A stretch of DNA of 64,000 bases from Patiria miniata (Eukaryota > Echinodermata > Asteroidea > Valvatida > Asterinidae): assembly GCF_015706575.1 (NCBI RefSeq), contig NW_024037070.1, positions 6,381,874 to 6,445,873 on the forward strand, in the 5' to 3' direction. Of the stretch, positions 21,701-31,374 are shown one piece after another. A model generated the notes under the pieces. It had not been told where the DNA came from, did not search any database, and worked only from the letters and a program-made list of their open reading frames with translations. The first letter of the stretch is position 1. Each line of letters opens with the position of its first letter. The translations under genes and the position numbers were made by a program.

Positions 21701-24700
21701 GTAAGGAGGCAGCTCTGTACAACTCGGTCAAGTCCTATTATTATGGTTATTTGATAAGAGTTCTTGCTTGTTTGTCATCAGGTATTGGAGCGTTATATGT
21801 CCGTCGGCGTCCCCGTGTTCGCATCGAGGCCTTGCAGAGCGGGGGAGGCCAGGAGAGGGGTATGCGCAGCGGAACCCTGCCTACCCCACTTATAGTTGGA
21901 CTCGGAGAAGCTTGTAACATCTCTCAGAAGGAGATGGAGGTAGGAATATTGAAGAAAAGTTCCTACACATTAAAATTCAACCCTAACCGCCCTGAATCCT
22001 TCAAAATCCTCTTTGCCAAAGTGGAGGAATTTGGAGGATTGAGGTTTCATGGCAAAAGTGCGTTACTGATTTCGTAGGATGCACTTTGTCAAGGTCTTGG
22101 GCGGGCCTGGTGTTCGTTTTGCTCAGCCATGCATACATGTAGGCCTGGATTATGCTTGAAATCCTCTGTACTGCTTCAGGATGTCACTGGCCAAGCCTCA
22201 ACATATTGACAGTCACTGCTGCAGGATTTTGCAGGATTCAGGCAGTGGTCACCCCTCTGCGGACCATATTCTTGGAAGTATGGAGGAATTTGCAGGAATG
22301 AGGCTATATACTATTTTTCCACGATGTCAATTTGAGGATTTTGCAGGATTGAGGCTACATCCTAGCAAGAAGGCCTAGGGAGTTAGGGTTAAAGTTACAA
22401 ATCTTAGTTCGAGCACTACAAATATAACTTCACCACTCGCCCTGTATGAATTTTCTGTCTCATCATGTTTTGCTCCCCTAGTATGACCACAAGCGCATCT
22501 CGGCCCTGGCCAACCGCCTCATCTCCAAGGTGACCGGCCAGATCTCGGACGTCATCCAGAACGGCGACCCCGATCAACGCTACCCGGGTTGCGTCAATCT
22601 CTCCTTTGCCTACATCGAGGGGGAGTCCCTGCTCATGGCGCTGAAGAGCGTAGCATTGTCGTCAGGCAGCGCTTGCACGTCTGCATCGCTGGAGCCGTCT
22701 TACGTGCTGCGAGCCATCGGGGCTGCTGAAGACCTTGCCCACTCTTCCATCAGGTACTAATGCTGCGATTGGTCATTTTTCTTCTTAAAGCTATAGTCCG
22801 TCATTTGCAGCCATCCGAAAAGTAACTGGCGTAATTACTGTTGAAAAACAAACTTGGTTGAAAGATAGTAAGGGAACTAAACTCCCTGTGAAATTATTCT
22901 TTCTGGGAAGCTGTCATTTTGAAGTAATCAACGAAAGAAGGCATTTCCAACGGTGATTCTTAAGAAGCACCGTAGGAAAATTTAAATTAGTAGTTCGTTT
23001 TGTTATTCAGCGCAGCGCGCACAAGTATTGGAACGACGCACACGCGCGCGCGGTTGTTATAATTCGTCGGATCAGTGCGCGACACCGCGTATAGCTGCAA
23101 TTCAAAACAATTCAAAAGATGATTCAGTAACTTTTGATTTGAAATTGAGATCTTAGAATGCTGCTTTTCTCAATGTGCAGCTGAAGCTTAGCTGAAACTT
23201 CATCAGGTTAGTTGCTCAGTATCCTTCATTAGATTTTGAACACTTTTGTTGCTTCAAACGAACAAAATGCACTAATTACAAATGATGGACTATAGCTTTA
23301 ACATTTATAGATGCACTCCCCTTGCTATTTTTCAGTTTCATCCTGAAAAATAGATTTAAACCTGTTTTCCCGAGGGTTGCAGACACCCTAAAAAGGACAA
23401 AGGAGATTTATGAGTTGAAAGAAAACATACAAGTTGAAAGTTTATTAAGAGGCAAATTATCAACTTTGTTGAAGAGCACAGGTTATGCAACTTGAAATGC
23501 CATGAAATAAAAGTGGAGAAAACAGGGTGTACAAACATTTTCTACTCAAAACTTGGATCTTGGAAGTTATAATCTTGTGCATAATCTCACAAAATGAGTA
23601 CAAGATTGGCTAACTTAAAAGCTTTAATTTTGTTGACAAAATTAACCAACATTAGTGCTTGATAGCAAACATTGTTATACTTGTCCCGTTTAAAGTTTTG
23701 TGTTCATGGATGATAGAAAAAAAACAAGAAAACAACGCGTTCTTGTTGTCTGGTTCCCTGACCCTACTTCACGCGAAACAGAGCAATTTATTGAGGTCGG
23801 GGAATTGTCAGGTCAGGAAACCAGACTAGCTGGCTTGCAGATGTTCATGGATGCGTAACCGATTGCAAACAGAATGTGGACTAACTAAATTTGGTAAACT
23901 GAGGGCAGTATTTGAAAAAAGGTCGTTTGTTTTCAACGATTGTCGGCCAACCAACGTTGGAAATTGATACAAAAATTAATTACAATTGAATGTTTGGTTG
24001 AACAACAAAATTAACCAGAGGGCTGGATAGCTCTGTCCAGCAGAGCACCGGTGTAGTATTCTTGGGGAGTGTGGCCTAGTGGTTAGGGTTTGTGACTCAT
24101 GATCAGAGGGTAAGGGGTTCGAATCCAGCCGCTGGTCATATGTTGCGTCCTTGGGCAAGCCACTTCATCCCCACTTGCCTCTCTCCACCCAGGAGCATAA
24201 ATGGGTACCGGCATTAGCTGAGGAGTAACCTGCTATGGACTGGCATTACATCCAGTGGGGAATAGAAATATTCTCAGTCGTTTCATGCTATTGAAACCGG
24301 AGCTAAGGCCAAAAAAAAAAAGTTGTGCTTCCTGTTAACCTACCGATACCTACCCTATTTTGACAGCCCCTACCCTAATTTTTTTTGGGGGGGGGGGGGG
24401 GAAATGAGAAAAAAAACTCGAAAAATCACCAGTTCCTACCTTTTACCTGTAACTATATGCAGACACCTCCATATGATCGAACTCAAAAAAATTGTCAAAA
24501 ACAAACCAATTTCCTTCTTACCTACCCTATTTTCAAATGATATATATAATTGGAAGCAGAACTATTTTTATTTGGCCTTAAACGCCGGCCTGATGGGCCA
24601 CATTGGCTCGTGACAGACTTTAATTTTTACTTTTATTCCAGATGTCACAGGTTCAGGTCCCACTCCAGTCAGTGTCGTCGTCCATCCTAATATTGATCTG

Positions 24701-25971
24701 ATGAAATTTAGATACGTGTCGTAAATTACTCAGACGTGTCTGCCTGGCCAGTCTCAATTTGTACCTGAAATCAATACAGACCATGTCCAGTTCTGTCACT
24801 TTTCTGTTTGTTGTCATTTGTTTGTCCCCCCCCCCCCTTCTCAGGTTTGGAATTGGCCGCTTCACAACGGAGGAAGAAATCGATTACACCGCACAGCAGT
24901 GCATCAGTAAGGTCACGGCCCTTCGTGAAATGAGGTATGTTGATACAGCTGTCTGGTTAAAAAAAATTACATGACACGTGTCAAGGGAATTAATTTCCTG
25001 CATTGTGGACTATGAGTGACATGTTATGTCAAAACCTGACGATCCGGGCTGAGTTAGAAATAGAGGTACTAACAAAAGTACGGGGAATTTGTTTTGATTT
25101 ACATTTTTTTGTCAAAGTTGTGTGATTCTTACGATGTAATTATACCGTAAAAATTGCAGACATTTAGGGGGTAGTTTTTCCAATGTCTTTTTTTTTGGGG
25201 GGGGGGGGTTGCAAAATTTGTGATTCCAAAATATGCACGATTAGAATATACATGTACTAAAAAAGTTTCAGACATGGGGGTGAGTTTTTCCAATTTTGGT
25301 TGGTGTTGTGAACTTGTTGCAAATTTGATTCTGTAACATGTATGATTAAAATATGCTGTAAAAGTTTCAAACAACAATTTTACCTTCAAAGGTGATGTTT
25401 TAAAATGAGTTTGAATTGATGTATTGATCAGCTCGAGAAGTGGGAGAGAAAAAAGTTTCAACGCTGAAGTTCTCTTTTTGTTTTTACCTTCATCACATCA
25501 CAAACTTCAAATGGGCTGTCATTTTGTAGCATCACCTGTTTTCGCCCAGCTGCTCAGAAGAGAGTTTTTAATTGGGAAAAAAACACACATTGACATTCAA
25601 CAGCTGCAATTGCAGCAGTTTGCCTGAATTCAGAGGCATCGTTGCCAAGTGCTACTGTATAATTTGCAGGAATTTGGCTGCTCAGAAAGTCAGTGATATA
25701 AAGCCCTAAAAGCATTGTATTGAAGGGGCTTGATTTTCTTTGGTTCCTGCAAAATGTTGGATTCTGTAGGATTTAGGGAATTTTCCAGCAAAATGTCCCA
25801 GAGAGTTGAATGGAAAGGCCATTTTGGTAATTTTTCTTGTCATGGACAAATTCTGTGAATCTTTTAGCAATTACAAGGTTTTCGTTTGTGTTTTTTTTTC
25901 TCCACAGTCCTTTATGGGAAATGGTACAGGAAGGCATCGACATCAAAGAGATTCAGTGGTCCCAACACTAG
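12657..25971 (+). CDS. NFS1: NFS1, mitochondrial cysteine desulfurase (12-exon gene, joined CDS)
   Basis: A PLP-dependent enzyme that takes sulfur from L-cysteine and passes it as persulfide to the ISCU scaffold for Fe-S cluster assembly, working with ISD11, ACP and frataxin; it also supplies sulfur for tRNA thiolation. Joining 12657-12771, 14147-14220, 15637-15753, 16402-16485, 17074-17127, 17721-17819, 20140-20233, 20511-20645, 21782-21939, 22482-22753, 24845-24934 and 25908-25971 gives 1356 nt, i.e. 451 residues plus TAG, against 457 in human. All introns are GT-AG and every phase matches. Residues 1-38 form an Arg-rich presequence. The mature part starts near [17 protein letters not shown] (224-229) and SGHK (K252, Schiff base) bind PLP, and [17 protein letters not shown] carries catalytic C375. 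The C-terminus ([18 protein letters not shown]) matches the animal family. No lesion is seen. Confidence 0.96.
12772..14146 (+). other. NFS1 intron 1
   Basis: AT-rich (12870-13050 especially), with phrase element P1a near its 3' end. No other gene seen. Confidence 0.7.
13761..14050 (+). repeat. Phrase element P1, copy a (AAGTCCGACGCCTCAT arrays)
   Basis: Almost wholly built of a 16-bp phrase, AAGTCCGACGCCTCAT, in both orientations. At 13774-13829 two phrases meet head-on across AAATTT as a near-perfect palindrome (28-bp arms, one mismatch). It starts GGGGCCGTATCATAAGTCC and ends CTTATGAGCGGACCC. It lies in NFS1 intron 1. Confidence 0.8.
14147..14220 (+). CDS. NFS1: NFS1 exon 2
   Basis: Acceptor ttacag, donor GTGAGG. 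It encodes the run ending [12 protein letters not shown], the conserved start of the mature enzyme fold. Confidence 0.93.
14958..15205 (-). mobile_element. R6 SINE, copy 1, minus strand
   Basis: The minus strand reads TAGTGGCTAGGTTTGTGACT at the head and CCTGTGATGGACTGGCATTC in the body, colinear with the SINE at 24064-24305. The B-box region has decayed (GGAGATAAATCC), so it is probably transcriptionally dead. Confidence 0.7.
15218..15562 (+). mobile_element. R3 inverted-repeat element, copy 1 (NFS1 intron 2)
   Basis: Starts TTAACCCTAAATCCCTAGG and ends GGGTGGTTAGGG. The interior repeats CCTCAATCCTGCAAAATCCT-type words in both orientations. It is an inverted copy of 21978-22392. Confidence 0.75.
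15637..15753 (+). CDS. NFS1: NFS1 exon 3
   Basis: Acceptor tttcag, donor GTAAGT, 39 codons in phase 0. It carries [17 protein letters not shown], which matches the family's NPHSxTHxYGWE signature. Confidence 0.96.
16402..16485 (+). CDS. NFS1: NFS1 exon 4
   Basis: 28 codons, phase 0. It carries [20 protein letters not shown]; the SGATE loop contacts the PLP phosphate. Confidence 0.96.
17074..17127 (+). CDS. NFS1: NFS1 exon 5
   Basis: 18 codons, phase 0: [18 protein letters not shown]. Acceptor tttcacag, donor GTGAGT. Confidence 0.95.
17320..17462 (-). mobile_element. R5 MITE (143 bp), copy 2 (NFS1 intron 5)
   Basis: CAGGCATGCAAGT ... CAGTTGCATGCCTG ends. It is the reverse-orientation partner of 9088-9232. 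Confidence 0.7.
17721..17819 (+). CDS. NFS1: NFS1 exon 6
   Basis: 33 codons, phase 0, starting [17 protein letters not shown]. The His of EHKCV stacks on the PLP ring in this family. Confidence 0.96.
18174..18553 (+). mobile_element. R3 inverted-repeat element, copy 2 (NFS1 intron 6)
   Basis: TTAACCCTAC end, a C run, then CCTCAATCCTGCGAAATTCT and CCTCAATCCTTCAAAATCCT blocks, closing GGAGGATTGAGGAGGGTTAA. Same orientation as 15218-15562. Confidence 0.72.
18550..19080 (+). mobile_element. R4 inverted-repeat element, copy A (NFS1 intron 6)
   Basis: Ends TTAAAGGGAATGTACATCAT and ATATTCCCTTTAA. It contains a 34-bp palindrome centred at 18902/18903 (CCAACAGTGGTCGG and its mirror) and the mirrored pair TGGTTCCCTGAC/AATGGAACCA. 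It abuts copy B across 12 bp. Confidence 0.8.
19093..19617 (+). mobile_element. R4 inverted-repeat element, copy B (NFS1 intron 6)
   Basis: Colinear with copy A at a similar length. Its internal palindrome 19422-19455 is perfect: 17-bp arms TTTCCAACGCTGGTCGG and mirror. The mirrored pair TGGTTCCCTGAC/GTCAAGGAACCA is also present. Confidence 0.82.
19741..19920. repeat. Worn pogo/Tigger-like MITE remnant
   Basis: TTGATTAGTCAAACCTC at the left and GACTTATCGAGATTTCGCTG at the right resemble an inverted pair of the CAGTCGAGTCTCGTTTTAAC kind, as at 27526-27716. Confidence 0.35.
20140..20233 (+). CDS. NFS1: NFS1 exon 7
   Basis: 31 codons plus one base. It carries [19 protein letters not shown], the family's conserved MxVNNEIG stretch that lines the PLP site. 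Confidence 0.96.
20511..20645 (+). CDS. NFS1: NFS1 exon 8: PLP-lysine exon
   Basis: 135 nt, phase 1 at both ends. It encodes [19 protein letters not shown] and [13 protein letters not shown]252 forms the internal aldimine with PLP. An Ala replaces the Gly of human KIYGPKG. Confidence 0.97.
20805..21513 (+). repeat. 17-bp minisatellite (GTTGGAATCCAACCCGC) in NFS1 intron 8
   Basis: The regular core at 21091-21464 has ten units GTTGGAATCCAACCCGC followed by twelve units GTTGGTATCCAACCCGC. A degenerate array lies at 20805-20970. Both arrays end in the same flank (GTGTTCCCTT, ACACAGGTAGGCA, TTCACACTTA; near 20957-21010 and 21459-21510), so a larger unit of about 500 bp was also duplicated. The unit lacks stop words, so all six frames are open; no protein is implied. 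Confidence 0.9.
21782..21939 (+). CDS. NFS1: NFS1 exon 9
   Basis: 158 nt. It carries [20 protein letters not shown] and [17 protein letters not shown], which match the family's Arg-rich strand and [12 protein letters not shown] loop. The exon follows a 1.1-kb intron that holds a minisatellite. Confidence 0.97.
21978..22392 (-). mobile_element. R3 inverted-repeat element, copy 3 (NFS1 intron 9)
   Basis: Reverse orientation of 15218-15562: TTGCCAAAGTGGAGGAATTT near the left and TTTTGCAGGATTGAGGCTAC, then GGGTTAAA, at the right. Confidence 0.75.
22482..22753 (+). CDS. NFS1: NFS1 exon 10: catalytic-cysteine exon
   Basis: The largest exon, 272 nt, ending in phase 2. The catalytic Cys codon TGC lies at 22674-22676 within [20 protein letters not shown]. 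This mobile loop carries the persulfide to the scaffold. Confidence 0.97.
22785..23301 (+). mobile_element. R2 inverted-repeat element, intact copy (NFS1 intron 10)
   Basis: 517 bp with termini TTAAAGCTATAGTCCGTCAT and ATGATGGACTATAGCTTTAA. Other copies are at 899-1831 and 52185-52375. It has a CG-rich centre (GACGCACACGCGCGCG). Confidence 0.8.
23650..23975 (+). repeat. R4 element, partial copy C (NFS1 intron 10)
   Basis: Shares CTGGTTCCCTGAC, GGGGAATTGT and the CAACGATTGTCGGCC/CAACGTTGGAAATTGATACA block with copies A and B. Both ends are lost. Confidence 0.65.
24064..24305 (+). mobile_element. R6 tRNA-derived SINE, copy 2 (NFS1 intron 10)
   Basis: Pol III A box TGGCCTAGTGG (24072-24082) and B box GGTTCGAATCC (24116-24126) with tRNA spacing, then a roughly 170-bp body containing GGGCAAGCCACTT and ATGGACTGGCATTACATCC. 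An A run follows at 24310-24320. Confidence 0.85.
24306..24588. mobile_element. MITE with GGCCAAAA ends
   Basis: TAAGGCC and an A run at the left, TTTGGCCTTAA at the right, i.e. TAA/TTA next to GGCC as in R1. The interior (CTACCCTATTTT words) differs from R1. Confidence 0.45.
24845..24934 (+). CDS. NFS1: NFS1 exon 11
   Basis: 90 nt in phase 2 at both ends. It carries [20 protein letters not shown]. The acceptor follows a C-rich pyrimidine tract. Confidence 0.96.
25140..25378. repeat. Two tandem ~120-bp units (NFS1 intron 11)
   Basis: Both units carry GTTTTTCCAAT, then TTGCAAA, TTTGTGATTC or TTTGATTCTG, then an AATATGC/AATATAC word and TAAAA. Confidence 0.5.
25908..25971 (+). CDS. NFS1: NFS1 exon 12: C-terminus and stop
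   Basis: Acceptor ctccacag; the split codon restores Ser, followed by [20 protein letters not shown] and TAG at 25969-25971. Confidence 0.96.
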
Positions 25972-26033
25972 AGGGCGCCGTTCAAGAACGACTGTAAGAA
26001 GGTTTTGAAGAACATCTGCTCTTGCAATTTAGC

Positions 26034-26039
26034 ATTAAA
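26034..26039 (+). promoter_or_regulatory. Candidate variant poly(A) signal for NFS1 (ATTAAA)
   Basis: ATTAAA 63 bp past the stop. A second ATTAAA at 26727-26732 lies beyond the inverted-repeat element at 26312-26674. The sequence does not show which is used. Confidence 0.25.
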
Positions 26040-26311
26040 AAAAGATACTAAAAATTGCAAATTTGAAAGGCCAATTCTAAAGTTTTTGAAATTACAGGCC
26101 AATCCACAGGCCAATCTACAGTCTGAGAATTGCGAGTTGTTGAAAACTCTTTTTTGAACAATATTCTTCCACATGACATGATTTTCTCACTGGGCGTTTC
26201 GTGCCATTTTAACACCATATAATCTCTTCGTTAAATTAAAGTTTGTTTTGGGGATAGTTGAGTTTGCTTAAAACTATTTCGAATACTTCCCTGAAGCACT
26301 TTTCTGCTAAG

Positions 26312-26674
26312 CCAATTGGGGCGATTCACAATGCAGTGCGCCAACAAGAGTTTGCCACGGAGAGTTCATTTTTCCGAGTGCATTGTGGGAGATGGTCGAC
26401 AAATTCGCAGTGTGGGACATTTGAAATTGTTTGTTTTTCCGGCCACAAAGTTTGTACAAGTATGATTCGAATATACGTTTGCCCTTTTCTTATTATCAAT
26501 ATGGAGTTTTTTATAAGGCGGCAGAATGCTATGCCCCAGTCTATAACAAATAAGCTCATGTTTTCTACAGACACTCGTTCAAATGGGCCATGTTTTGTAG
26601 ACCGTGAATTTTAAAAATGAACTCTCCGTGGAAAAGTCTTGGTGGCGCACTGCATTGTGATTCGCCCGAATTGG
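26312..26674. mobile_element. 363-bp element with ~60-bp inverted termini, downstream of NFS1
   Basis: The left arm, CCAATTGGGGCGATTCACAA and onward through GAGAGTTCATTTTT, is mirrored at the right (AAAAATGAACTCTCCGTGG to GCCCGAATTGG) with few mismatches. It starts 341 bp after the NFS1 stop. Confidence 0.8.
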
Positions 26675-27525
26675 AGAAAATTTCAACTGATGAGGAGTTA
26701 ATTTTGAAGTAAAGATTATTTTGTGTATTAAAGATGTAAAAGTTGTAAATAACTGTATGGTACTTTTCTTAATTCTTATTTAACTGTCCATCAAATTTTG
26801 AAGTTCTTTTTTTTGCATCCCTTGGTTTTATTGTGTTGCATGTGTTTCCACTTACCATGTCATAAATATTTATTGGTATTGTAGACAATTAAGCTACTCC
26901 TGTTGGCCAGAGGCCTGTCACGTGACTTGTATTAAAACGTTAAACAGTGCTTCAATTTTGAAATATGCTTGCACGTGGCGCCATGATCTCAATATATGAG
27001 GCTGTACGGTTGGCTATAGATATCCGGCCGTCAGGCGCACTGGCGCACTGGCGCACTGTATCCGGTATTAGTAGGATTCGGAACAATTTTTCTGATCACG
27101 ACGTTATCATTGTTTGCCTATTGTGGATAAAGTTTTCTGCTACTTATACCAAATAATTTTTGAGACGACCTGTAGTAAAGAAAGTCAATGCAGTGTGTTG
27201 TAGTGGGATTTCAATTCGGATTTGTACAAATTCGGTTAGAATTCCACTAAAAAACCAGGTCTGACCGGATATGTACGCCTGTCCACAACAATCAGAAATA
27301 AAGGCGAAGCCTGTCTACATTTCAGCACTGATTTGCAAGTGCCCTTTTTGAGAAAACAAATTTGACCTGCCACCCCACCCCTGCACAAATTCCTGCATGC
27401 GCCCCTGACCTCGCTATGTCAAAATAAGAAAATTCACCAAATTGGGAAACCGTACTAAAGCATTATTTATACAAAAAAAATAAGTTCCATACAAACAGCA
27501 TTTGTTTTGGTTCCCCAAAGGCAAG
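26675..27525. other. No supported gene
   Basis: AT-rich intergenic DNA. A GGCGCACT direct triplet lies at 27036-27060. Otherwise unremarkable. Confidence 0.4.
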
Positions 27526-27716
27526 TACAGTCGAGTCTCGTTTTAACAAACTCGTTCGGACCTAGCCAAATTGTTTGTTATATCAGAATTTTGTAGTAAG
27601 AGGAACATCAGTCCCATTCATTGTGCACATAAATGCACAGTCGGGACCAAGGTTTTATGTTTGTTATAACCAGAATTTTGTATTAACAGAGTTTGTACTA
27701 ACGAGAGTGGACTGTA
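27526..27716. mobile_element. pogo/Tigger-like MITE, 191 bp
   Basis: TA-flanked inverted ends TACAGTCGAGTCTCG and GAGAGTGGACTGTA, the usual CAGTCGA...TCG form with TA target duplication. Confidence 0.6.
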
Positions 27717-28249
27717 TTTTGTGTAAATATTTTATTTTTCTTTGGATGAAGTTGAAGGAAAGAAGTAAACATGGAGCATTTCTGGGGGTGCACTAATTCA
27801 ACTATAATAAAACTGAAAAATTTCACGCACCAGGTTTTTTTTGATGATGAATGTCCTCATAATTTCTTAAATTAAAAAACTATTTAAAGCTTCGGAGACA
27901 AACAGGCCGTGTACTTTTTCCTCACATCTGGCGGGTAAATTATCTCAACAGCAGTGAAAATATTGATGGGAGATGCGTTAGGATGGCTTAAATCGCGAAC
28001 GGAGAATGTCATTCCAGTCTTCTCACGATCAAGAAGTGAACATTTTTGTTTTGGTCATTAAAAATTTTGTCCTGTGCGCATATTCCTTCAGAAATCAGCG
28101 ACGACGGTAGATTTTAAGATTCTGTTTTAAATTAAATCTGTATTGAACAAAATTTGATGTATAATGCCTATTGTAAATAAAACATTCTGCATAAAACAGA
28201 ATGTATATTGTTGCTTCTGTTGTGCTATTATATTTTTTGTGTAAGAGAA

Positions 28250-28565
28250 GGAGACTTTGAAACACAACGTGAATAGTTAGTATTCTTTCGGCAAAACGAA
28301 AACACTTCTCATAGGGATGCATGTGAATTGTTTTTGTTTTGCTGAAAGAACACTTACTTTTTTTGGTGATCCGTGGACAGAACTTTAAAACGGTGTTTGT
28401 GTTCAAAATTCCGTAACTTGAAAAGTACATGTACATGAGTGATTTGAGTGACTCGTACTAAAAGAAATCGCATTGATTGGGCTTTAATATCCAAGATATT
28501 GAAAGTGCTACGGGCAAAACTTCATTCAAAAGTTGGTCCTGCCATGTATTTTTTACTCACCCAAT
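28250..28565 (+). repeat. R7 foldback element, copy missing most of its left arm
   Basis: The loop and right arm (TTTTGCTGAAAGAACA, GTGGACAGAACTTTAAAACG, TTTACTCACCC) match 33547-34048. Only about 25 bp of the left arm remain. Confidence 0.65.
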
Positions 28566-28599
28566 ACATTCCTGACAACTTTCTATTTGTAAGACTAAT

Positions 28600-29125
28600 T
28601 ACTTGACCTCCGAAGTGATTATTTTGTTTTGATGAGAAACCTAATCGAAAATTGGTAATTATGATCTATCAGTTTCCACATCGTATCTCAAAAACGGTAA
28701 TTTCAAATCGAGGAAACAAAACCCTAAAAAATTAAGAAGTTTGCTGGATCTGTCACGCGCGATGTTTATTTGCACTGAAAAAACATGCCATATGCGCGTA
28801 ATTCTATACCATCTTCATTACAGGGTAAAGTTCGTAAGATCGGATTTCTTCGTTAGTCTTGGAAGTGATGTATTTTTCTGTTGAGAAACCTAATCGAAAA
28901 TTGGTAGTAATGATCTAATCAGTCTCCATGTGATATCTCATTAACAGTTAATAACATTTTGACCATCATCATAGGGGTCTACAGTATGGGCGTCAGGATT
29001 TCAATTTAAAAAAACCTCGAAGTTAATTGTTTTTGCTGGATCTCATAGGAGCGATTTATAATTGCTTCATGACTGGAAGAAGTGCTATATGAACGTTTAA
29101 TTCTACATCTTCGCTCAAAGCGTCT
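28600..29125 (+). repeat. Diverged tandem duplication, unit ~260 bp
   Basis: GAGAAACCTAATCGAAAATT occurs at about 28636 and 28883. Each is followed by ATGATCTA(A)TCAGT and, later, by a GCTGGATCT word (28743 and 29036). Confidence 0.7.
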
Positions 29126-29756
29126 CGAATAACGCGTCATGAAATCGTGTACATATCGCTATATGATGACAGTAAACGTTGTTCAGCTTCAAACCTGAAG
29201 CCAACCGGTATTTTCCCCTATTTGTGTTTGGAGGACGCTCTGCGTCTCTTACCAATTTAGTTGTATAAGAATAACATGTTATGTGTGAATGTAAGAATAG
29301 AAACGGCCTCCTCTTTTAAACAATATTCGGGGGAAAATACCTTTTATTTGAAGCGTTAGAAATCCAACCTTAGTGGCAGATTTACGGGGGAGGGGCTTGG
29401 GTTGGTTGGGGAGGGGGGGCGGATGCTAATATGCATATTTATGCATAAACTATATATCAATTGGCATTGTAAATATGGCTGCAATGGAATCGTTGACCCT
29501 GGAAAAAATGGGTCTAGACTCCTCGATTGATGGGTTTGGACGAGATCCTGCAGAGATATATGGAAAAGTTGTATTTCCCGTAATGGCGGCAGCTAATTTG
29601 CATATTCATTGATTAAAAACATTCTCAAGGGTACCAGGGTGGCACCCGTGGGAATATTGATCTACAAGGTCCAAATGACCAGAAAATGCGAACACATTTT
29701 GTGCGGACCTTAATTCACGGTCCGCCTCCAAATTCCGGTTTGACACCCGGACTCAT

Positions 29757-29876
29757 GCATGGGTGCATACCTATGTTCCCCAATACCTTTGTTCCCTAAC
29801 CCTCTTACCCTAACCCTAAACCTAACCATAAGGATTTTTGGGAACATAGGTATTGGGAAACACCGGGTAGATGCAT
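29757..29876. repeat. Phrase element P4: inverted CCTATGTTCCCCAATA phrases around a CCCTAA-rich core
   Basis: Left arm CCTATGTTCCCCAATACC, core with CCCTAACCCTAAACC, right arm GGGAACATAGGTATTGGG. ATGCAT lies at both ends. It abuts P1b. Confidence 0.7.
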
Positions 29877-29878
29877 TG

Positions 29879-30504
29879 CGGTTCGCTCATAAGTCCGACG
29901 CCTCATTGGTCCGACGCCTCATAAGTCCGACAAAATCGCATCCCCCAACCAAATAAAGGTCCATAAGTCCGACGCCTCATAGGTCCGACGCCTCATAAGT
30001 CCGACGCCTCATAAGTCCGACAGCCATTATTAATTAATAGAAATATTGCGTAAAATGTCAGAATGTTAGTGCCTCTAATTGTTCGAGTTAGTGATAACAC
30101 ATTGACATTAAGGGATGCACCAGACCCCCCCCCCCCCGGATTTACGCACGGTAGCATCACCCCTTGCGCCAAAAACTGTGCTCTGGCGGACTGATCTGCG
30201 GCCAGTTAGTTCATGCTATGCACAGTGCGCCGTTCGTCGCGGACTTAAACGTCGTAAATTTTTGTTTTTAAATCTCGTTCTTGCATTGTCGGACAAATGA
30301 ACCTTTTCTGGTAACGGTCCATAGCTCCGACGCCTCGTTTTTCCAACGTCGGACTTATGAGGCATCGGACTAATGAGGCATCGAACCTATGAGGCGGAAT
30401 AAATTAATGTTATGCCTCATAAGTCCGACACCTCATAAGTCCGAAATTTCGGACTTATGAGGTGTCGAACCTATGAGGCGTTGGACTTAATATGATACGG
30501 CCCC
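29879..30504 (-). repeat. Phrase element P1, copy b
   Basis: Inverted relative to 13761-14050: starts GCGGTTCGCTCATAAGTCC and ends GATACGGCCCC. It has the same 16-bp phrases, the same CGCATCCCCCAACC core word and the same AAATTT palindrome centre. About 300 bp of unrelated sequence (30022-30310) sits inside. Confidence 0.8.
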
Positions 30505-30550
30505 GATGCATTACGTGAGGCTACTGCTGGAAGTATCAGTTTGGTTTCAG

Positions 30551-30667
30551 CAAGAGATGTTTTTAATGACACTGCAGTCGAGACGAAGCCATTATTAAAG
30601 CCTGACTACAAAGCTGAGATTAGAATGATTATGAGGGCTTTGCAAGATACCTTGATGGCACTTGACC
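30551..30667 (+). pseudogene. Exon-like open segment of unknown origin
   Basis: A good acceptor (TTTGGTTTCAG) and a good donor (GTGAGT) bound 117 nt that stay open in one frame, reading DVFNDTAVETKPLLKPDYKA then EIRMIMRALQDTLMALD. Phases are 1 and 1. No partner exon was found within several kb, so it may be a relic exon or part of a degraded element. Confidence 0.25.
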
Positions 30668-31374
30668 GTGAGTATAAGTCGATAAGATGTGATGGATTTA
30701 GTCATAAATATTCCCAGGTGTACATGATGACGTAAATCGGGACATTTGTTATGGGGGAGCTCCAGCTATATACGATATATAGCTGTGTCCTTCATCTTCT
30801 TGCAGCCAGATTGGTTTTTGGATTATCTGCAAATACTGGCCTTGTGTTCAAATCGAACATTCTTTAGGAGAAAAACGTCCATTTTTTTTTAAAAGAGCAC
30901 AAGGTATTCGCCCCTTTGTCTTACACAATAATAATTGGAAGGGACAGAAAGCTCAAACTACCCATCAAGCAGATAAACTTCACAAGGACTCTAGAAAGAC
31001 TGCATTTACTTCTGATCATCCTGACTAGATACTGTCAAACATTTTACGTATATTTTTCAATTAAGGTGCACTCAAGGACGAACCCCCCCCCCCCATTTCA
31101 ATCATGAAGTGAATTTTGAACATTGTAATAAGGCCACGATGATGGAATTGCTTTCAGAGGAAACAATGTACTACGGTATTGCTGGCTATAGGAATGATCA
31201 TGGGCTCCGGACAATGGGAAATAGCTTGACGTCCAAATTTCTACACTGATGGTCGTTAGATAATGCTGCCTTTTTATGGAGTCATTTGAAAGTTATCTTG
31301 GGTTATCTGCGCATGTAAAGGAGGAATATCCAGCACCGTGTTAAGAGGCATACGTTTTTGGTAACCGCTCGATT
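30668..31374. other. No supported gene
   Basis: AT-rich, with a C run at 31083-31094. No repeat family recognised. Confidence 0.4.
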
